DNA from: Petaurus breviceps papuanus
Lineage: Eukaryota; Chordata; Mammalia; Diprotodontia; Petauridae
Assembly: GCA_028583685.1 (NCBI GenBank)
Contig: JAMXIF010000003.1
Coordinates: forward strand, 73,291,817-73,355,816
DNA: 64,000 bases
Reading direction: 5' to 3'
Below, one piece after another: positions 42,491 through 54,622 of this stretch. Numbering within the stretch: position 1 is the stretch's first letter; each line of letters begins with the position of its first letter. The notes beneath the pieces were generated by a model, which was given only the letters and a program-made list of their open reading frames with translations, was not told the DNA's origin and did not search any database. The translations under genes and the position numbers were made by a program.

Positions 42491-43445
42491 TCCCTAGATT
42501 TTATATTATATTCCATATATATTACTTTCCATATATATGTATAAGGAAAGTAATCTCAGTGGAAGGAAGTGTGGGAGAGAAGAGAGGAAAAGCCAGGAAA
42601 GGATTACTGTAGAAGGTAGGCTTTCAGCTGATTCTTGAAGGAATCCAGGGAATCTAGGAATCATATGCGAGGAAGGAGAACATTCTAGGCATGGAGTGCC
42701 GTGTTTGAGGAATAACAAGTGGATTCGTGTATCTGGATCATAGAATACTTAGAGGGGGATAACGTATAAAAAGACCAGAGAGATCAGAAAGGGCCAAGTT
42801 TAAATGTCAAAGAGGAATTTATATTTATTCCTAGAGATAATAGGGAGCTACTAGAGTGTATTGAGTGGAGGTGGGGGGATGGTAATGTGGTTAGACCTGC
42901 ACTTTAAGATAATCACTTTGGTGGTTGAGTGGAGGATAGATTAGAATAGGGGACACTTGAGACAGGGAGATTAATTGGAAGTTTATTGTAATATCTTAGG
43001 TAAGAAGTGATGAGGATCTGAAGTAGGGTGGTAACTCTGAATAAATGGAAGGAGTCATATATATTATACAAGTCATATATAAGAGATGTAAAGGTAGAAA
43101 CTAAAAAAAAATTACAAGAATTTGAATATGTATGGTAATTACTATTGAAAAGTGAGGGATGGCATCAAGGCTATGACCCAGGATGTTGGGGAGTATCGTA
43201 GTGCCCTGGATAGCAAAAGGGAAATTTGGAAGAGGAGAGGGTTTGGAGGGAAAGATAATAAGTTCCATTTTTGGATATGATGAGTTTGAGATTCCTACAG
43301 GACATATAATTCAAGAATTTCAAAAGGCAGTTCACAAGGGACTAGACCTCAGAAGAGAGGTTAGTGATGTATACATAGATCTGGGAACAATTTGCATAGA
43401 AATGATAGCTGAAGTTATAGGAACTGATGAAATAACCAAGTGAGT
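42268..43445 (-). mobile_element. L2 LINE, 3' part to reverse transcriptase
   Basis: Reversed L2 from its 3' end (agtcaataagaatttattaa, tcaaggagctcacatgctaa) with a (CA)n tract at 42452-42488. About 43370-43413 on the minus strand reads FSYHFYANCSQIY, a decayed YHLYADDSQIY catalytic block. The copy is interrupted at 43446 and resumes near 43895. Confidence 0.8.
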
Positions 43446-43450
43446 TAACT

Positions 43451-43513
<63 letters not shown>
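43446..43513. repeat. (TCTA)n microsatellite
   Basis: About sixteen uninterrupted units at the edge of the L1 3' fragment, plausibly grown from that element's reversed tail. Confidence 0.95.
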
Positions 43514-43781
43514 GCAATATAATACCAAGCATACATGTGAAGTCATGCAAAACATATTTCCATATTATCCATGTTGCAAAAAAGCAAGAAAAATAAAGTG
43601 AAAAAAATGCTTCAGTATATACTTGGAGTCCATCAGTTCTTTCACTGGAGGTTGATAGCATTTTTTGCCAGGAATCTTTTAGATGGTCATGGATTCTTAT
43701 ATTTATCAGAGTAACAAAGTTTTTCATAGTTGACTATCAATATGATATTGTTACTGTATAGAATGTTCTTATTCTGCTCCA
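43514..43781 (-). mobile_element. L1 3' UTR fragment
   Basis: agcatacatgtgaagtcatg, caaaacatatttccatatta and catcagttctttcactggag match the reversed 3' end of the L1-derived copy at 35220-35380. Confidence 0.7.
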
Positions 43782-43894
43782 AATTAGTTCTTAAGCAGGG
43801 GTCTATACACTGCCAAGTTTTTTTGTAAACTTGGGAGGTATTAAATATTTTCACTAATCTCTAAAGGAAATCTAGCATTCCCTTAATTAATAAA
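43782..43894. other. Unassigned repeat-like segment
   Basis: gttcttaagcaggggtctat and ctgtgaagggtccataggct look like a known interspersed repeat but I cannot name it. Confidence 0.3.
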
Positions 43895-44170
43895 AAAGTT
43901 ATTCTGTGAAGGGTCCATAGGCTTCAGAAGACTAAACCAAAGCCCCAGAGTAAAGAATGGAGGACACCCATGATTAGGGGCATGACCTGAATGAAGATCC
44001 AACAAAAGAGACAGAGAAAGAGTAGTTAGACAGGTAGGAGAAGAACCAGGAGAGAATAGTGTCACAAAATTCTAAGGACAGAATATTTAGAAGGAGAGGA
44101 CTTCAGGGAAATTAAGAAGAATAAGGATTGAGAAAAGGATGCCCAAAAGTTATAAAGAGGTCTTCATACT
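43895..44170 (-). mobile_element. L2 LINE, continuation
   Basis: gaggacacccatgattaggg (reversed GVPQG region), gaatgaagatccaacaaaag, gagaagaaccaggagagaat, taaggattgagaaaaggatg: the L2 reverse transcriptase upstream of the 43445 part. Confidence 0.7.
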
Positions 44171-45134
44171 GCTAACCCAGGCAGCAGAGAAAGTTACAAT
44201 CATTGTACAGCAAGAAGAACAACAGGAGAGTTGATGGCAAAGCAGAGGCAGCAATCAAGCCAAACTCTCCCAACATGCCCCTCCAAACGATTTTAAAATA
44301 ACACATCAAATCTAATTCTGGAGTAACATAACCAACAAAGGTTGGGGTAAGACATTTTTCCAGATCAAGATGACCTATGAGATTGGAAGGAGAGGTCTAT
44401 GATCCCAGTCCTTGGCAACTAAGAGAGCAACAGCAGCAGCTTCAAGAACTCAACCCAGAGGCATTTCAGGGCAGGGAGGAGCACTAGTGACTGTAGGAGA
44501 ACTGAAGTCGTTCCTGGATAAAGCCCAGAGTGCAGACCAGAAGAACAGTGACCCCTCCCGAATCATACCACCTTGGAAGCACTGAAAATTTACAGAACCT
44601 TCAGGACTAGCTCTGTAAACAGCAGCATGAAAAAGCCTGAATCTTGGGACAATGTCTCTCTCATGTCCATGTGAGCAGAGCTGAACTTTAACATAAAGTT
44701 CAAAGTAAAGAAATAGGCTGGGGAAATGAGCAAACAATAAAGAAAGAACCAGATCATAAAAGCTACTATGGTAACAGGGAAGATCAACTCAGAAAACAGC
44801 TACAAATAAAGCTTCAAAGAAAAAAAGTATAAATTGGACACAAGCTCAACAAGAATTCCTGGAAGAGTTAAAGAAATAGAAAAGAATGGTAGAGGAAAAA
44901 ATGGTAAAAGAAATGAGAGATGTCAGAAAAATATGAAAGGATAATTAACAACTCAGTAAAAGAGGCACAAAAAATACTGAAGAAAAAACACCTTAAAAAT
45001 ATAATTGACCAAATGGTAAAAGAGACATAAAAAAATCACTGAAAAAAAGAGAACTTAAAAAGTAGAATGTCCAAATGGAAAAAAAAGGTACAAAAGCTCA
45101 ACTGAAGAAAATAATTCCTTAAAAATTAGATTTG

Positions 45135-45298
45135 AGGGGCAGCTAGGTGGCGCAGTGAGTAAATCACCAGCCCCAGAGTCAGGAGGACCCAAGTTTGGTT
45201 CCGGCCTCAGACACTTAACACCCACACACACACACAAACTAGCTGTGTAACATCGGGCAAGTTACTTAACCCCAATTGCCCTCCAAAAGGCAAAAAAA
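45135..45298 (+). mobile_element. WSINE1-type SINE in L1 ORF1
   Basis: ggggcagctaggtggcgcag head, cctcagacacttaacaccca, accccaattgccctccaaaa, A-run. Target duplication aaaaattagatttg at 45121-45134 and 45299-45312. Confidence 0.95.
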
Positions 45299-46868
45299 AA
45301 AAATTAGATTTGGGCAAGTGGAAGTTAATGATTCCATGAGACATCAAGAAACAATAAAACAAAATTTCAAAAATAAGAAAAAAAGAAGAAAATGTGAACT
45401 ATCTGAGCAGAAAAACAACTAATTTAAATAGATCAAGGAGAGATAATTTTAGAATTATTGAACTACCTGAAAGCCATGATAAGAAAAAGAGAGTCTAAAC
45501 ATCATATTTTAAGAAATTATGAAGGAAAACTCCTCTAATATCTTAAGTTCAGAGGGTAAAATAGAAATTGAAAGAATCCACTGTTCATCTCCTGAAAAAG
45601 ATCCTAAAATGAAAACTCCCTGGAATGTCATAGTCAAATTCCAGATCTCCCAAGTCAAGGAGAAAATATTCCAAATAGTGAGAAAGAAACAATTTAAATA
45701 TCATGTAGCCACAGCAAGAATCACACAAGATTTAGCAGCTTCTACTTTTGAAGAAGCAGAGGGCTTGGAATAACTTCTTTCAGAAAGCAAAGAAGCCATA
45801 ATTACAAACAAGAACAATCTATCTAACAAAAGTAAGAATAATATTTCTGGGAAAAATGAATATTTAATGAAATAAAGGTCTTTTAAACATTTCTGATGAA
45901 AAACCCAGAGCTGAATAGAAAATTTGACATTGAAACAGAGACTCACACATAAAATGATAAGCATGAAAGAGAAATTATAGGGGACTAATAATGTTAAACT
46001 GTTAACATCCTATATGGGAAGATGATACCTTATAATTCCTAAGAATGTTACCATTATTAGGACAGTTATAAAGAGTCTACATAGAAGGCATGGGTATGAT
46101 TTGATTATATTGAGATGATCTTTAAAAAATGAAGTGGTGAGAAAGAGGGATGTACTTGGAAAAGGGGGAAGGGAGAGAAGAATGGGGAAAATTATCTCAC
46201 ACAAATTATCACACATAAAACCTCTTCACACAAGGAAGAGCTTTTATGGTGGAGATGAAAATGGGATGAATGGCAGGCAACTCTTGAGCCTCACTTTAAT
46301 TATAATTGGTTCAAAGAGAGAAGATTATGTATGTATGTATGTATATACATATACTCAGGTACAAAAAATCTATCTTATCCAGCAGAGAAATAGGAAGAGA
46401 AGGGGCTAAGAGAAAGGGGGATTGGTGATAAATGGGAGGGCAAAGAAATCAATTATCAAAAGTAAAACAGATTTTTGAGGAAGCACAGTGTGAAAAAAGA
46501 GAGAAAAAGTGAAACAGAGGAAAATAAGATAGAAGCAAATACACAGTAATCATAACCGTGAATATAAATGGGATGAACTCACCCATAAAATAGAAGTGGA
46601 TAGCTGAATGGATTAGAAACTATAATCCAATGATCTGTTGTTTACAAGAAATACAACTGAAACATAAAGACTCACAGAGTTAAAATAAGGACTGGAGCAG
46701 AATCTATTATACTTTAACTGAGATAAAAGTAGCAATCATGATCTGAGACCAAGCAAAAGCAAAAATAGACTTAATTTAAGAGATAATTGGGGAAACTATA
46801 TTTTGCTAAATACACAGTGAAGTAATTACAACTTTGAATTTATATACACCAAATGTCAAAGCACCTAC

Positions 46869-47031
46869 ATTCTTTTTTTTTTTTTTGCTTTTTGGAGGGC
46901 AATTGGGGTTAAGTGACTTGCCCAAAGTCACATGGCTAATGACTGTGTCAAGTGTCTGAGGCTGGATTTGAACTCACGTCCTCCTGACTCCAGGGCCAGT
47001 GCTCTATTCACTATGCCACCTAGCTGCTCCT
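46869..47031 (-). mobile_element. WSINE1-type SINE in L1 ORF2
   Basis: T-run, ctttttggagggcaattggg, gttaagtgacttgcccaaag, head ending gccacctagctgctcc. L1 ORF2 text resumes near 47080 after a short unassigned stretch. Confidence 0.9.
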
Positions 47032-47137
47032 AAAGTGGTGATTACGAAGAGTCACCGTGGTTTTTTTTTTAATTAAAAATTTTTTTACCTAAATTCTTAA
47101 AGGCACAAACAAGGCCAATGCATCCCTAAAACCCATG

Positions 47138-47365
47138 AGGCAGCTGGTTAGTGCAGCAGAAACATCGCTAGACTTCAAATGCTTACTAGCTGTGTAACCT
47201 TGGGTAAGTCATTTAACCTCTGTAAGTTTCTGTTTTCTTCATTACAAAATGGGGATAATGATAGCACCCGCTTCCTGGGGTTGTTGTATGGATCAAATAT
47301 GGTATTTGCAAAGTCCTTAGCACAGAACCTGGTATGTAATAGGTAGTAAGTTAAACATATGTTTC
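47138..47365 (+). mobile_element. MIR/Mar-type CORE-SINE
   Basis: gaggcagctggttagtgcag head, gtgtaaccttgggtaagtca, cattacaaaatggggataat, cttagcacagaacctggtat. Confidence 0.8.
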
Positions 47366-47684
47366 CTTCTTTCCTTTCATGGCTTCATGTATAAATATAT
47401 AACTTATGGTAATAAACAAGGTGTATTAGATAAATTAATGCAAGAAAGCAAATTTGACCTCATGGGCACCACTTAAACTTGATGAGATGGTACTCATAAC
47501 TAGGATGTAAACCTCTACGTATTTATTTCAGAAGGAGAACTTGACAACAAATGTCTGAGAAGGGGAGTAAAAACTAGGACTAGTATCAGAGAACTGAAGT
47601 TGTTGGTCATGCTGGGTTGGGTGCCAGTGTACTAGGTGTGGCAGTGTTAGTTTAAGTAGAGCAGTATGGATATTGATGGCTCAT
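47366..47684. other. Unassigned DNA
   Basis: Nothing recognised. Confidence 0.3.
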
Positions 47685-47860
47685 AGGACCATAGAATTAT
47701 AGACCTAGGAGTCAAACCCACTCATTTTACTTAAGAAGAAACCGAGGCACAAAGAAATTAAATAATTTGACCTAGATTGTATCACTAGTAAGAGAATAAG
47801 ATAATATTTGGACTTAGTGTTTTTGACTCCAAGTATAATGCACTAAAATCCCCACAATGT
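47685..47860 (-). mobile_element. MIR-like SINE fragment
   Basis: catagaattatagacctagg, gaagaaaccgaggcacaaag, tgacctagattgtatcacta: reversed MIR-type CORE. Confidence 0.6.
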
Positions 47861-48358
47861 TGTTTCCTAGAGTAGATCATAACCATTATGACTTCTGATT
47901 CAAGCAACATTAATTAAAATAAAAAAATTAACTTAATCTAAAAATTAAAATGTTTTTGACAGAGACAAAATCATGTAAGTCTATATTAAAAAATACTATG
48001 ATTTCCAAAGCATAGCTTACTTGGAAATGCTTTCTTTGTTTAGTTGATCACAGGTCAAGGCCTTTTATTGATTTGTAGAGAAAGAGATGACTTTTAGGGA
48101 GGTTGTGGGCAAAAGTGACTAAATCTGGCAGTGATATGGATGCCTTGAAAAGGCAACTGAATATATCTTTAATGCAACAAGGGCCATTAGGGCTTTTATA
48201 CTTATAGGTAAAATTTTCAATGAGTTTAACCATTGGTTAAAGCTATATCATTTATGACAGAATAAAGGACAATGAGAACTTTTATACTTTGTATAAGTAA
48301 AATTGTCTGTGTCAGTGTTCTAATTGCCTCACTAATTATGACTTTATTCTCGCATATC
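47861..48358. other. Unassigned AT-rich DNA
   Basis: No gene or repeat recognised; small open frames lack motifs. Confidence 0.3.
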
Positions 48359-48359
48359 T

Positions 48360-49170
48360 ACCTATAGAAAGCATAAAACTCCTCACTGCCAATGGGATTT
48401 TCTTAAAGCTCAAACCTGACCAGATCATAGTCCCCTTCAGTAAAGTCCAGTGGTTTCCTATTACCTGTAGGATCAAATATAAAGTCTGTTATCAATTAAA
48501 TCTCTTTATAAACTAGCACCATCTTATCTTTCTGCCCTTACTTACACATTACTCCCTTCCACCCCTTTCATCATCTACATAAAATAACTTTCTAGGTGGC
48601 TCTTTACAAAGTAGATGCCATCTTCCATCTCTGTCCCTTTGCACTGTCTGTCTCTGATGTTTGGAATGTTCTCCGTCCTTTCATCTGCCTTTTAGAATCC
48701 TTGATTTCCTTTGATAGTAAGCTCACAGGAGCAGCTACGTGGTTCAGTGGATAAAGCATTAGTCCTGAAGTCAGGAAGAGGTCAGTTCAAATCCAGTCTC
48801 AGAAACTTACTAGTTGAGTGACCCTGGGCAAGTCACTTAAACCCAATTGCCTCCAAACCTCCCACCCCCTGCCCAAACAAAACAAAAACCCAAAGCCAAT
48901 AATAAGCTCACAAGCTTCCTGGTATTCCTGACTCCTAGTGCCTTTCTCCAAGGTTACCTTAGAGATTTAGGTTTGCATATATCTACCTATGGACATGTTA
49001 TCTCCCCCATCAGAATTTAAGCTTCTTGAGAAGCTTCTTGTTTTATTTCTTTATATTCTTATTTAAGCTTCTTGTTTTATTTTTGTCTTTGTCTTTGTAG
49101 TATAGTTCCTGGTACATAGTAGCTATTCAAGAATTACTTTTTAATTGCTTGAGTGGCTGATTAATCAGGG
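48360..49170 (+). mobile_element. L2 LINE 3' part, split by a SINE
   Basis: acctgaccagatcatagtcc, gtccagtggtttcctattac, gtaggatcaaatataaagtc, tttggaatgttctccgtcct; after the SINE, catcagaatttaagcttctt and ctggtacatagtagctattc. Ordered L2 through the 3' end. Around 49025-49080 a cttcttgttttattt segment is repeated. Confidence 0.8.
48728..48893 (+). mobile_element. WSINE/Mar-type SINE in L2
   Basis: ggagcagctacgtggttcag head, ctgaagtcaggaagaggtca, agtgaccctgggcaagtcac, acccaattgcctccaaacct, A-rich tail. Target duplication taagctcaca on both sides (48719-48728 and 48902-48911). Confidence 0.85.
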
Positions 49171-50565
49171 GTTAAATCCCCAAGGTAACCTAGGCACACC
49201 CACTATACCTGCATGTTCACCTGCTTTGCTGAGTTATAAGTTCTATGCATTAGAGATAAAGAAAGTAATATTCAGACCTGATGACCTCTAAGGTTCATTT
49301 CAGTATCAGTATCTATGAGACTAGTTTAACCTCAAGAGTTGTCCCTATATTTGCAACTTCCAGTGTGAAACATATCAAGTTGGAGATAGTGCTGAAATAT
49401 TTAAAAAGATTTATTTAAGTGACAGTTCTAGAAATAGGCCAAACTAGAAAAGAAAGGAAAGGAAGATGGAGTGAGGTAGACTTGAGAATTGTCAGCCCAA
49501 AATAGAAACTATAGAAGTGAAGGGAATGGATGAGAATGTGTGAGAGCATAAGTGAAGAAAGAGGCCTGAATAAGAATGATATCCTGAATTCAAAAGTTGA
49601 CAGAACACAGGTTACAGGTCTTATTGATAAGAAGGAAAGGAACAGGTAAATGCTGCAAGCAAAGCATAGGATTTTAAGTCACAGAAAGCCCCCTGATGAG
49701 TTTACACTTTTAAGTGGCTTGGAAGGATGAAAATTAAAAACAATAACTTTACAAGAACTATTTATATAAAACTTTGGCATTAACAAAACAGAGGTTTCTC
49801 TTACCTGGGGCACTGAATTGTAAATGTTGGTTATGATTACTTTTTTATGGACTTCAGGGCTGACAATCTATATGATTGATGGCAGAATGATGGTAGGTAT
49901 AAAAAGTGAACAGTCAGGCTTTTGTAAATGGATCACATATTGGACCACATTTTTACAGTTTCATGTTTGACTAAAAGATTCAAAGAATAGATCCCACTGT
50001 GTTTATTGGGTTATTAACACTAAAAACCCCCTTTCAATATGGTAGTCTTTGGGGTCTCCTCCAAAGAGGTTTCTTATAAACCTGTTGAATTCATATATGA
50101 TTCCTTGAAATATTTAGCAACACAGATAACTTTGTTCTATGACCCTTTGATTATTAATTTCAAATGTAGCAAAAACCAGGGAGTTATATGCTTGCCAAAA
50201 ATATTTGTCACTACAGTGGAGGATGCCAAGCACCAAGTCTAGATATAAAAGGATTTTCCTATAAATGGCAAAGTCTTATCCCATGACCTATGCTTCAGAC
50301 CAAATAGCATTACAGAATCTCCTAAATGATATTCATAATTATTTAAAAAACTTCAGCCCAACCATCTACAAGTGAAAAATCAAGTGTATGATAATGATCA
50401 TTTTCCAAAGTATGATATAGAATTAGATGCAAAATCTATAGAAATGGGATCATAACTTCCTGTTCCTGAACTGATAGAAAATATGGATGGACAATGAATT
50501 GCACATAGGATTGAATGGAAGAAGAAGCTGGGTTATATTGCCTTTGGGAAATTATACAACACATT
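49171..50565. other. Unassigned AT-rich DNA
   Basis: About 1.4 kb with no repeat or gene I can name. 49260-49325 has a faint MIR-like tail. A 67-codon open frame at 50039-50242 has no motif. Confidence 0.35.
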
Positions 50566-51395
50566 TAGCAATCAACAAATCAACCAACGAACATTTATCA
50601 AGTACAATGTACAAGGTACTATGCTAGACACTTGGAATATAAGTACAAAAGTCCTCAGTCCTCAAAGAACTTACATTCTATTGGGGGAGGAATATATATA
50701 TATATATATATATACATGTATATACACACACATATATATATATAGGACATATATATTCTATCTGTATGTATGTGTATGTGTGTGTTTAACAAAATAAATA
50801 CAAGGTAGTTTTGGAAGAGAGGGCATAAGCATCTGGGAAATTAGGAAAGGATCATCTAGAAGGCAGAGCTTGAGCTGAGTCCTGAAGAAATAAAGGGATT
50901 CTGTGAATCAGAGAGGAGGAAGAATTGTATTCTAGATATGAGAAGACAGTCAGTACAAAGGCATGGAAATGGGAAAGTAAGTGTTGTGTGAGAGAAATAG
51001 CAAGATGGCCAGTTTGATTAGACTCCAGGATGTCATAAAGAGAGTAATGTAAGTCATTTGGGTCCAGATCATAAATGCCTTTAAAATCCAAGCAAAAGAG
51101 TTCGAAGAAGGAGTGGAGAACAATTAGAGTTTGATGAGGAGAATGTCACGGTCAGATCTTCACTTAAGAAAAAAAAAACTTGAGTTGTGGAGGTAGAAAC
51201 AAGAAGATATGGCAACTGATCTGATATGTGGGGCAAGGGAAAGTGAGAATTTGAATATGGTAGATTGTGAGATTGTGAACTTTGATGAGTGGAAGACAGA
51301 TAATGTCTTGACAGAAATAGCCAAGTTTGGAAGAAGGATAAATGTTGGGGAAAAGAGAATGAGTTTTAATTTGGACATATTGTGTATGAAATTGG
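50566..51395 (-). mobile_element. L2 LINE, 3' part
   Basis: Reversed L2 from its 3' end (caaccaacgaacatttatca, tactatgctagacacttgga) through aatgtcacggtcagatcttc to gagttttaatttggacatat. A TA/CA microsatellite lies at 50690-50785. Confidence 0.75.
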
Positions 51396-52376
51396 GGGTG
51401 GGGATTTTGAGAAAAGATTGTTAGGAAAGACTTCTGCAGGAAGTGTGATAAAGAATCAATTGTGGAGGAGTAAAAGGATTGTTTTGAAAAATCAAAGGTC
51501 TAGTTCACGTTGAATAACAGTTTATAGTGGACCCAAATAGCCTAGTTGCCTGACATTTTCCATCTCTGTTCCCTAGCATACAATAGTTTGGAGAAAATGG
51601 ATGGTGGGATTAATACAGGGTTGCAATCTTGCAAAGCCTGAGAAAGCATTAAAAGGTAAAAGGATTGGTAGATTAAGTGAAAATAAAAAAAAATAAATTT
51701 AAGAGGGGTGAGGTAGAGAGAGAAATGATAGGTTTTAATTCGATTTTTAATATGTCAATTTTTGATAATAAAAATGGAGCACACATAAGTAATGTTTAGA
51801 TCTAGGGCCTCACCTTTCCTTTGTGTAACTGAGGCAGAATGGAAGAGTTGGTCATGGGATTTGAAGGAATTGAGAAGTTAGGATGTTTGAAGGTGCATCA
51901 GCATAAATGATAAATCAGCATAAGAGCAGGAGTTTGAAGAAGAGGCAGACTATAAGGCAGAAATTAATACTTTCAGTGCTCCCAAGTTGCTCCCTGAAAC
52001 AAAGATTCATCTTTTTAACACCAGTAATCTTCTGATGATGTGTAGCTTTGAGTCAGGGAACACTACAATCTGAAAAATTAAAATGGCAAGTCACCCAAAG
52101 GTCAATAGAAAGGCTCCAGTAGTTTTTACTGTGTTACCGACAACATATTGCATAGAAGGAGTGGTGGGAAGGAGTTGTATAACTGGAAAAAATATGGTTG
52201 AGTCATATAGAGAGATAAAATGATAAACAATGGATAGGTTGCATGTCCCCACTGATATTGATAGAGCACCAGGAAATCTAATGTTAGGCTCTAAAGCCCA
52301 TGGGGTGAAGATGGACAAAGGTGGGATGAGTAAACATCGATAGAGTGACTTGTACATGAAGAACATTACAGATCTA
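51396..52376. other. Unassigned DNA
   Basis: No element or gene recognised. It may be an old repeat given its purine-rich texture, but there is no landmark. Confidence 0.3.
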
Positions 52377-52377
52377 G

Positions 52378-52495
52378 TGACTCAATTAATCAACCAGTAA
52401 GCTTTACATTGTCAGACACTGAACTAGGCAACGAGGATACAAATGCAAACAATGAAACCATCCCTATTCTAAAGGAGTATAATCTAATAGGCAAA
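52378..52495 (-). mobile_element. L2/MIR 3' fragment
   Basis: caattaatcaaccagtaagc, cactgaactaggcaacgagg, aaaggagtataatctaatag match the reversed L2 3' UTR. Confidence 0.6.
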
Positions 52496-53775
52496 ATTGG
52501 TGGATGAATTCAGTTGTGGTTCTGACCCTATGGGCTACTCTGATGTCGGCATTGGTCTGATGGTGTCTCTTTATATGCTTTAGTCTGTGTTACTGCCTCA
52601 AGGACCTGAGTTGTTGTTGGTGGGGAGACTCTTGGTGGGAACAGGTAACTCTGTTGTATACTCTTCAAAATGAAGTCTCATGTATCCTTGAGAATATTTC
52701 TTTGGCTTGGTTCCACTTCTCTGCATTTCAACTCACCAGACATCAGTGACCTATCCCTATTGTTGAAACATTCAACAAAACTATAGAATTTTGCAATTCT
52801 TCAACTAGGTATACCCAATATGATGGTCAAAAAAATAGGTGTATTTCATGATCAGTAATAGCTTGGTCCAAGAACACATTTGTATGTGTGTGTGTAGGAG
52901 GGGGTTTGAGGTTATTGAGAACTCATGGGAAAGAAAGAAATATTTGAATGCAGCAAGGGAAGAATAAGAGGGTCAGTTGGTGTCCCATATCCATGCATCT
53001 CTAATTATATCATGTCACTTTTCCCCTCTGAAATTAAAAAGGAATTCAAATATTTAAATTGCAAATATAATTATAAATGCAAAGAATATAACAATATAAA
53101 AAATGCAAAGGAATGCAAATATAAATTATGTAATTTATCTTCTTGACATACATTGTCTGTAGAGACTTGTGCTGACATAATTTCATCTTGTTTGCTTAGC
53201 AGATAAAAAGATAATCCCTGATACTATTAAAATTACATTTTAGGAAGCTCTTATAAGCCATTGTATATGGGGAAAATAGCTGGGCTTCTTACCAACAATA
53301 TCTACTAGCATTATAGAGAATGACAAAAACTGTTTGACCTACCTGGGTCTATTCTCTCAATTGAGTTAGTAATCTCCTCTTCAATATATTTTTTCTTTTG
53401 ACTGATTACTTAGCCATTTTAAAAGATGATACGCAGTAGTTGCTCTTCAGAAGTCTGTTATCGGCAGTTTCTTCTTTAAGTAACTACTCTCTGTAACCAA
53501 CTTCCCATTTTCTACGATTGAAAAGTCCAAGACATCAAACCCAGAAAATTGAGGTTTTGAATGGGAAGGAAAACAGCTCAACTCTAATTGTAATGTAGCA
53601 CTTGGGCCTTTAAGAATTTTCAAAAGAATATTATAATGAGTATTTTTAAACAAAAATGCACTGATCAAGTATTCTAGGCTCTTTTTGTTTATTTTTTTAA
53701 GAAAAAAACTGTAAATACAGTATTTTTACATATGTAAATTTTGAGGGGGAATTTTCCTATATTTCATCTTAGTGT
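52496..53775. other. Unassigned AT-rich DNA
   Basis: No gene or repeat recognised. 53040-53130 has several ATGCAAA words. Confidence 0.35.
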
Positions 53776-53960
53776 ATCTATGCATTTTATTTATTCTTCA
53801 AGGCCCCTCTCAAACAGTATGTCCTCAATGAAGCCTTCACTAGGCACCTCAGTCCATATTGAATTTCTGAACTCCTATAATTGATACTGCTAAACTTGTT
53901 GTTTAATGATAGTGTCCTATGGTCTCTGATTTTCATCTCTGAATACTTGTAATCACATTC
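53776..53960 (+). mobile_element. L2 3' fragment
   Basis: attcttcaaggcccctctca and tcctcaatgaagccttcact are the L2 stretch before its 3' UTR. Confidence 0.6.
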
Positions 53961-54620
53961 CCCAAAGCAGGTATTCTAAACCAGATGACCTCACTTCCTA
54001 CTCTTTTGAGAAAATTGATTTCTCCATTCCTGTTCTAGGACTAATGTGTTGCTAGAAAAACTCCACAAAATTGGACTGACTTCATCCACTAAAAATTTAG
54101 GTTTTAGAGTTCAGTCCCCCCCCCCCCCCCGCCCCTTATTGGCTGAACTTTCTTCCACCTTATTGGCTCAACACTCCTTATCAATTCCCTCTCATTTTGA
54201 ACAGCATCTGTTTCAAACCTTTTCTTCTTTTTAATTCAGAACTTAGAGCAGATGACCAAACTTCCCATTTCATTTGGAAGAGTGACCCCATCTGGCGTAA
54301 GTCACTTTAGCCTCTCTTATACATCACTCAATACTTGTCAATATCATTATTTGCTTTCTTTTTCTTTCTTTGCCACAGAAGAGGAGCTATCTCTACTCTG
54401 CACTAAGACTAACCCCTACATCTGTGATTGAATGATGTTTTGGAATGAAGAGGTCATGGAGGTAATCAGAAGAATTATGAGTTTATATTATATTATTTAT
54501 AAATAATAATTGATTCCCTTCCTTTTCATTCTGTTCCATTCCCTTCCCTTGTTGTACCTGTGACCCAAGATCTTTGTAAGGATTCTGGGCTTACCTAGAT
54601 CCCGTGTTCATTCCTTAGGG
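53961..54620. other. Unassigned DNA with a poly-C run
   Basis: Fifteen C at 54116-54130. The left arm of a 41 bp inverted duplication is at 54435-54475. No gene recognised. Confidence 0.4.
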
Positions 54621-54622
54621 CT

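Larger units (their letters stand above)
44195..47125 (+). mobile_element. L1 with 5' end but truncated in ORF2
   Basis: 5' UTR at 44215-44880 shares acacatcaaatctaattctg and gacatttttccagatcaaga with the copies at 6480 and 12100. ORF1 remnant 44880-45930 includes an open stretch at 45519-45773 (KIEIERIHCSSPEKDPKMKT) and, out of frame, the RRM landmark. ORF2 starts near 46540 (TVNINGMNSPI-like text) and its endonuclease part continues to 47125 (PNVKAP then KAQT). The rest of ORF2 and the 3' end are missing. Two WSINEs interrupt it. Confidence 0.75.

Noticed and set aside
43183-43443. 86-codon plus-strand open frame (HIIQEFQKAVHKGL...)
   Set aside because: It is antisense to the L2 reverse transcriptase region; an L2 shadow.
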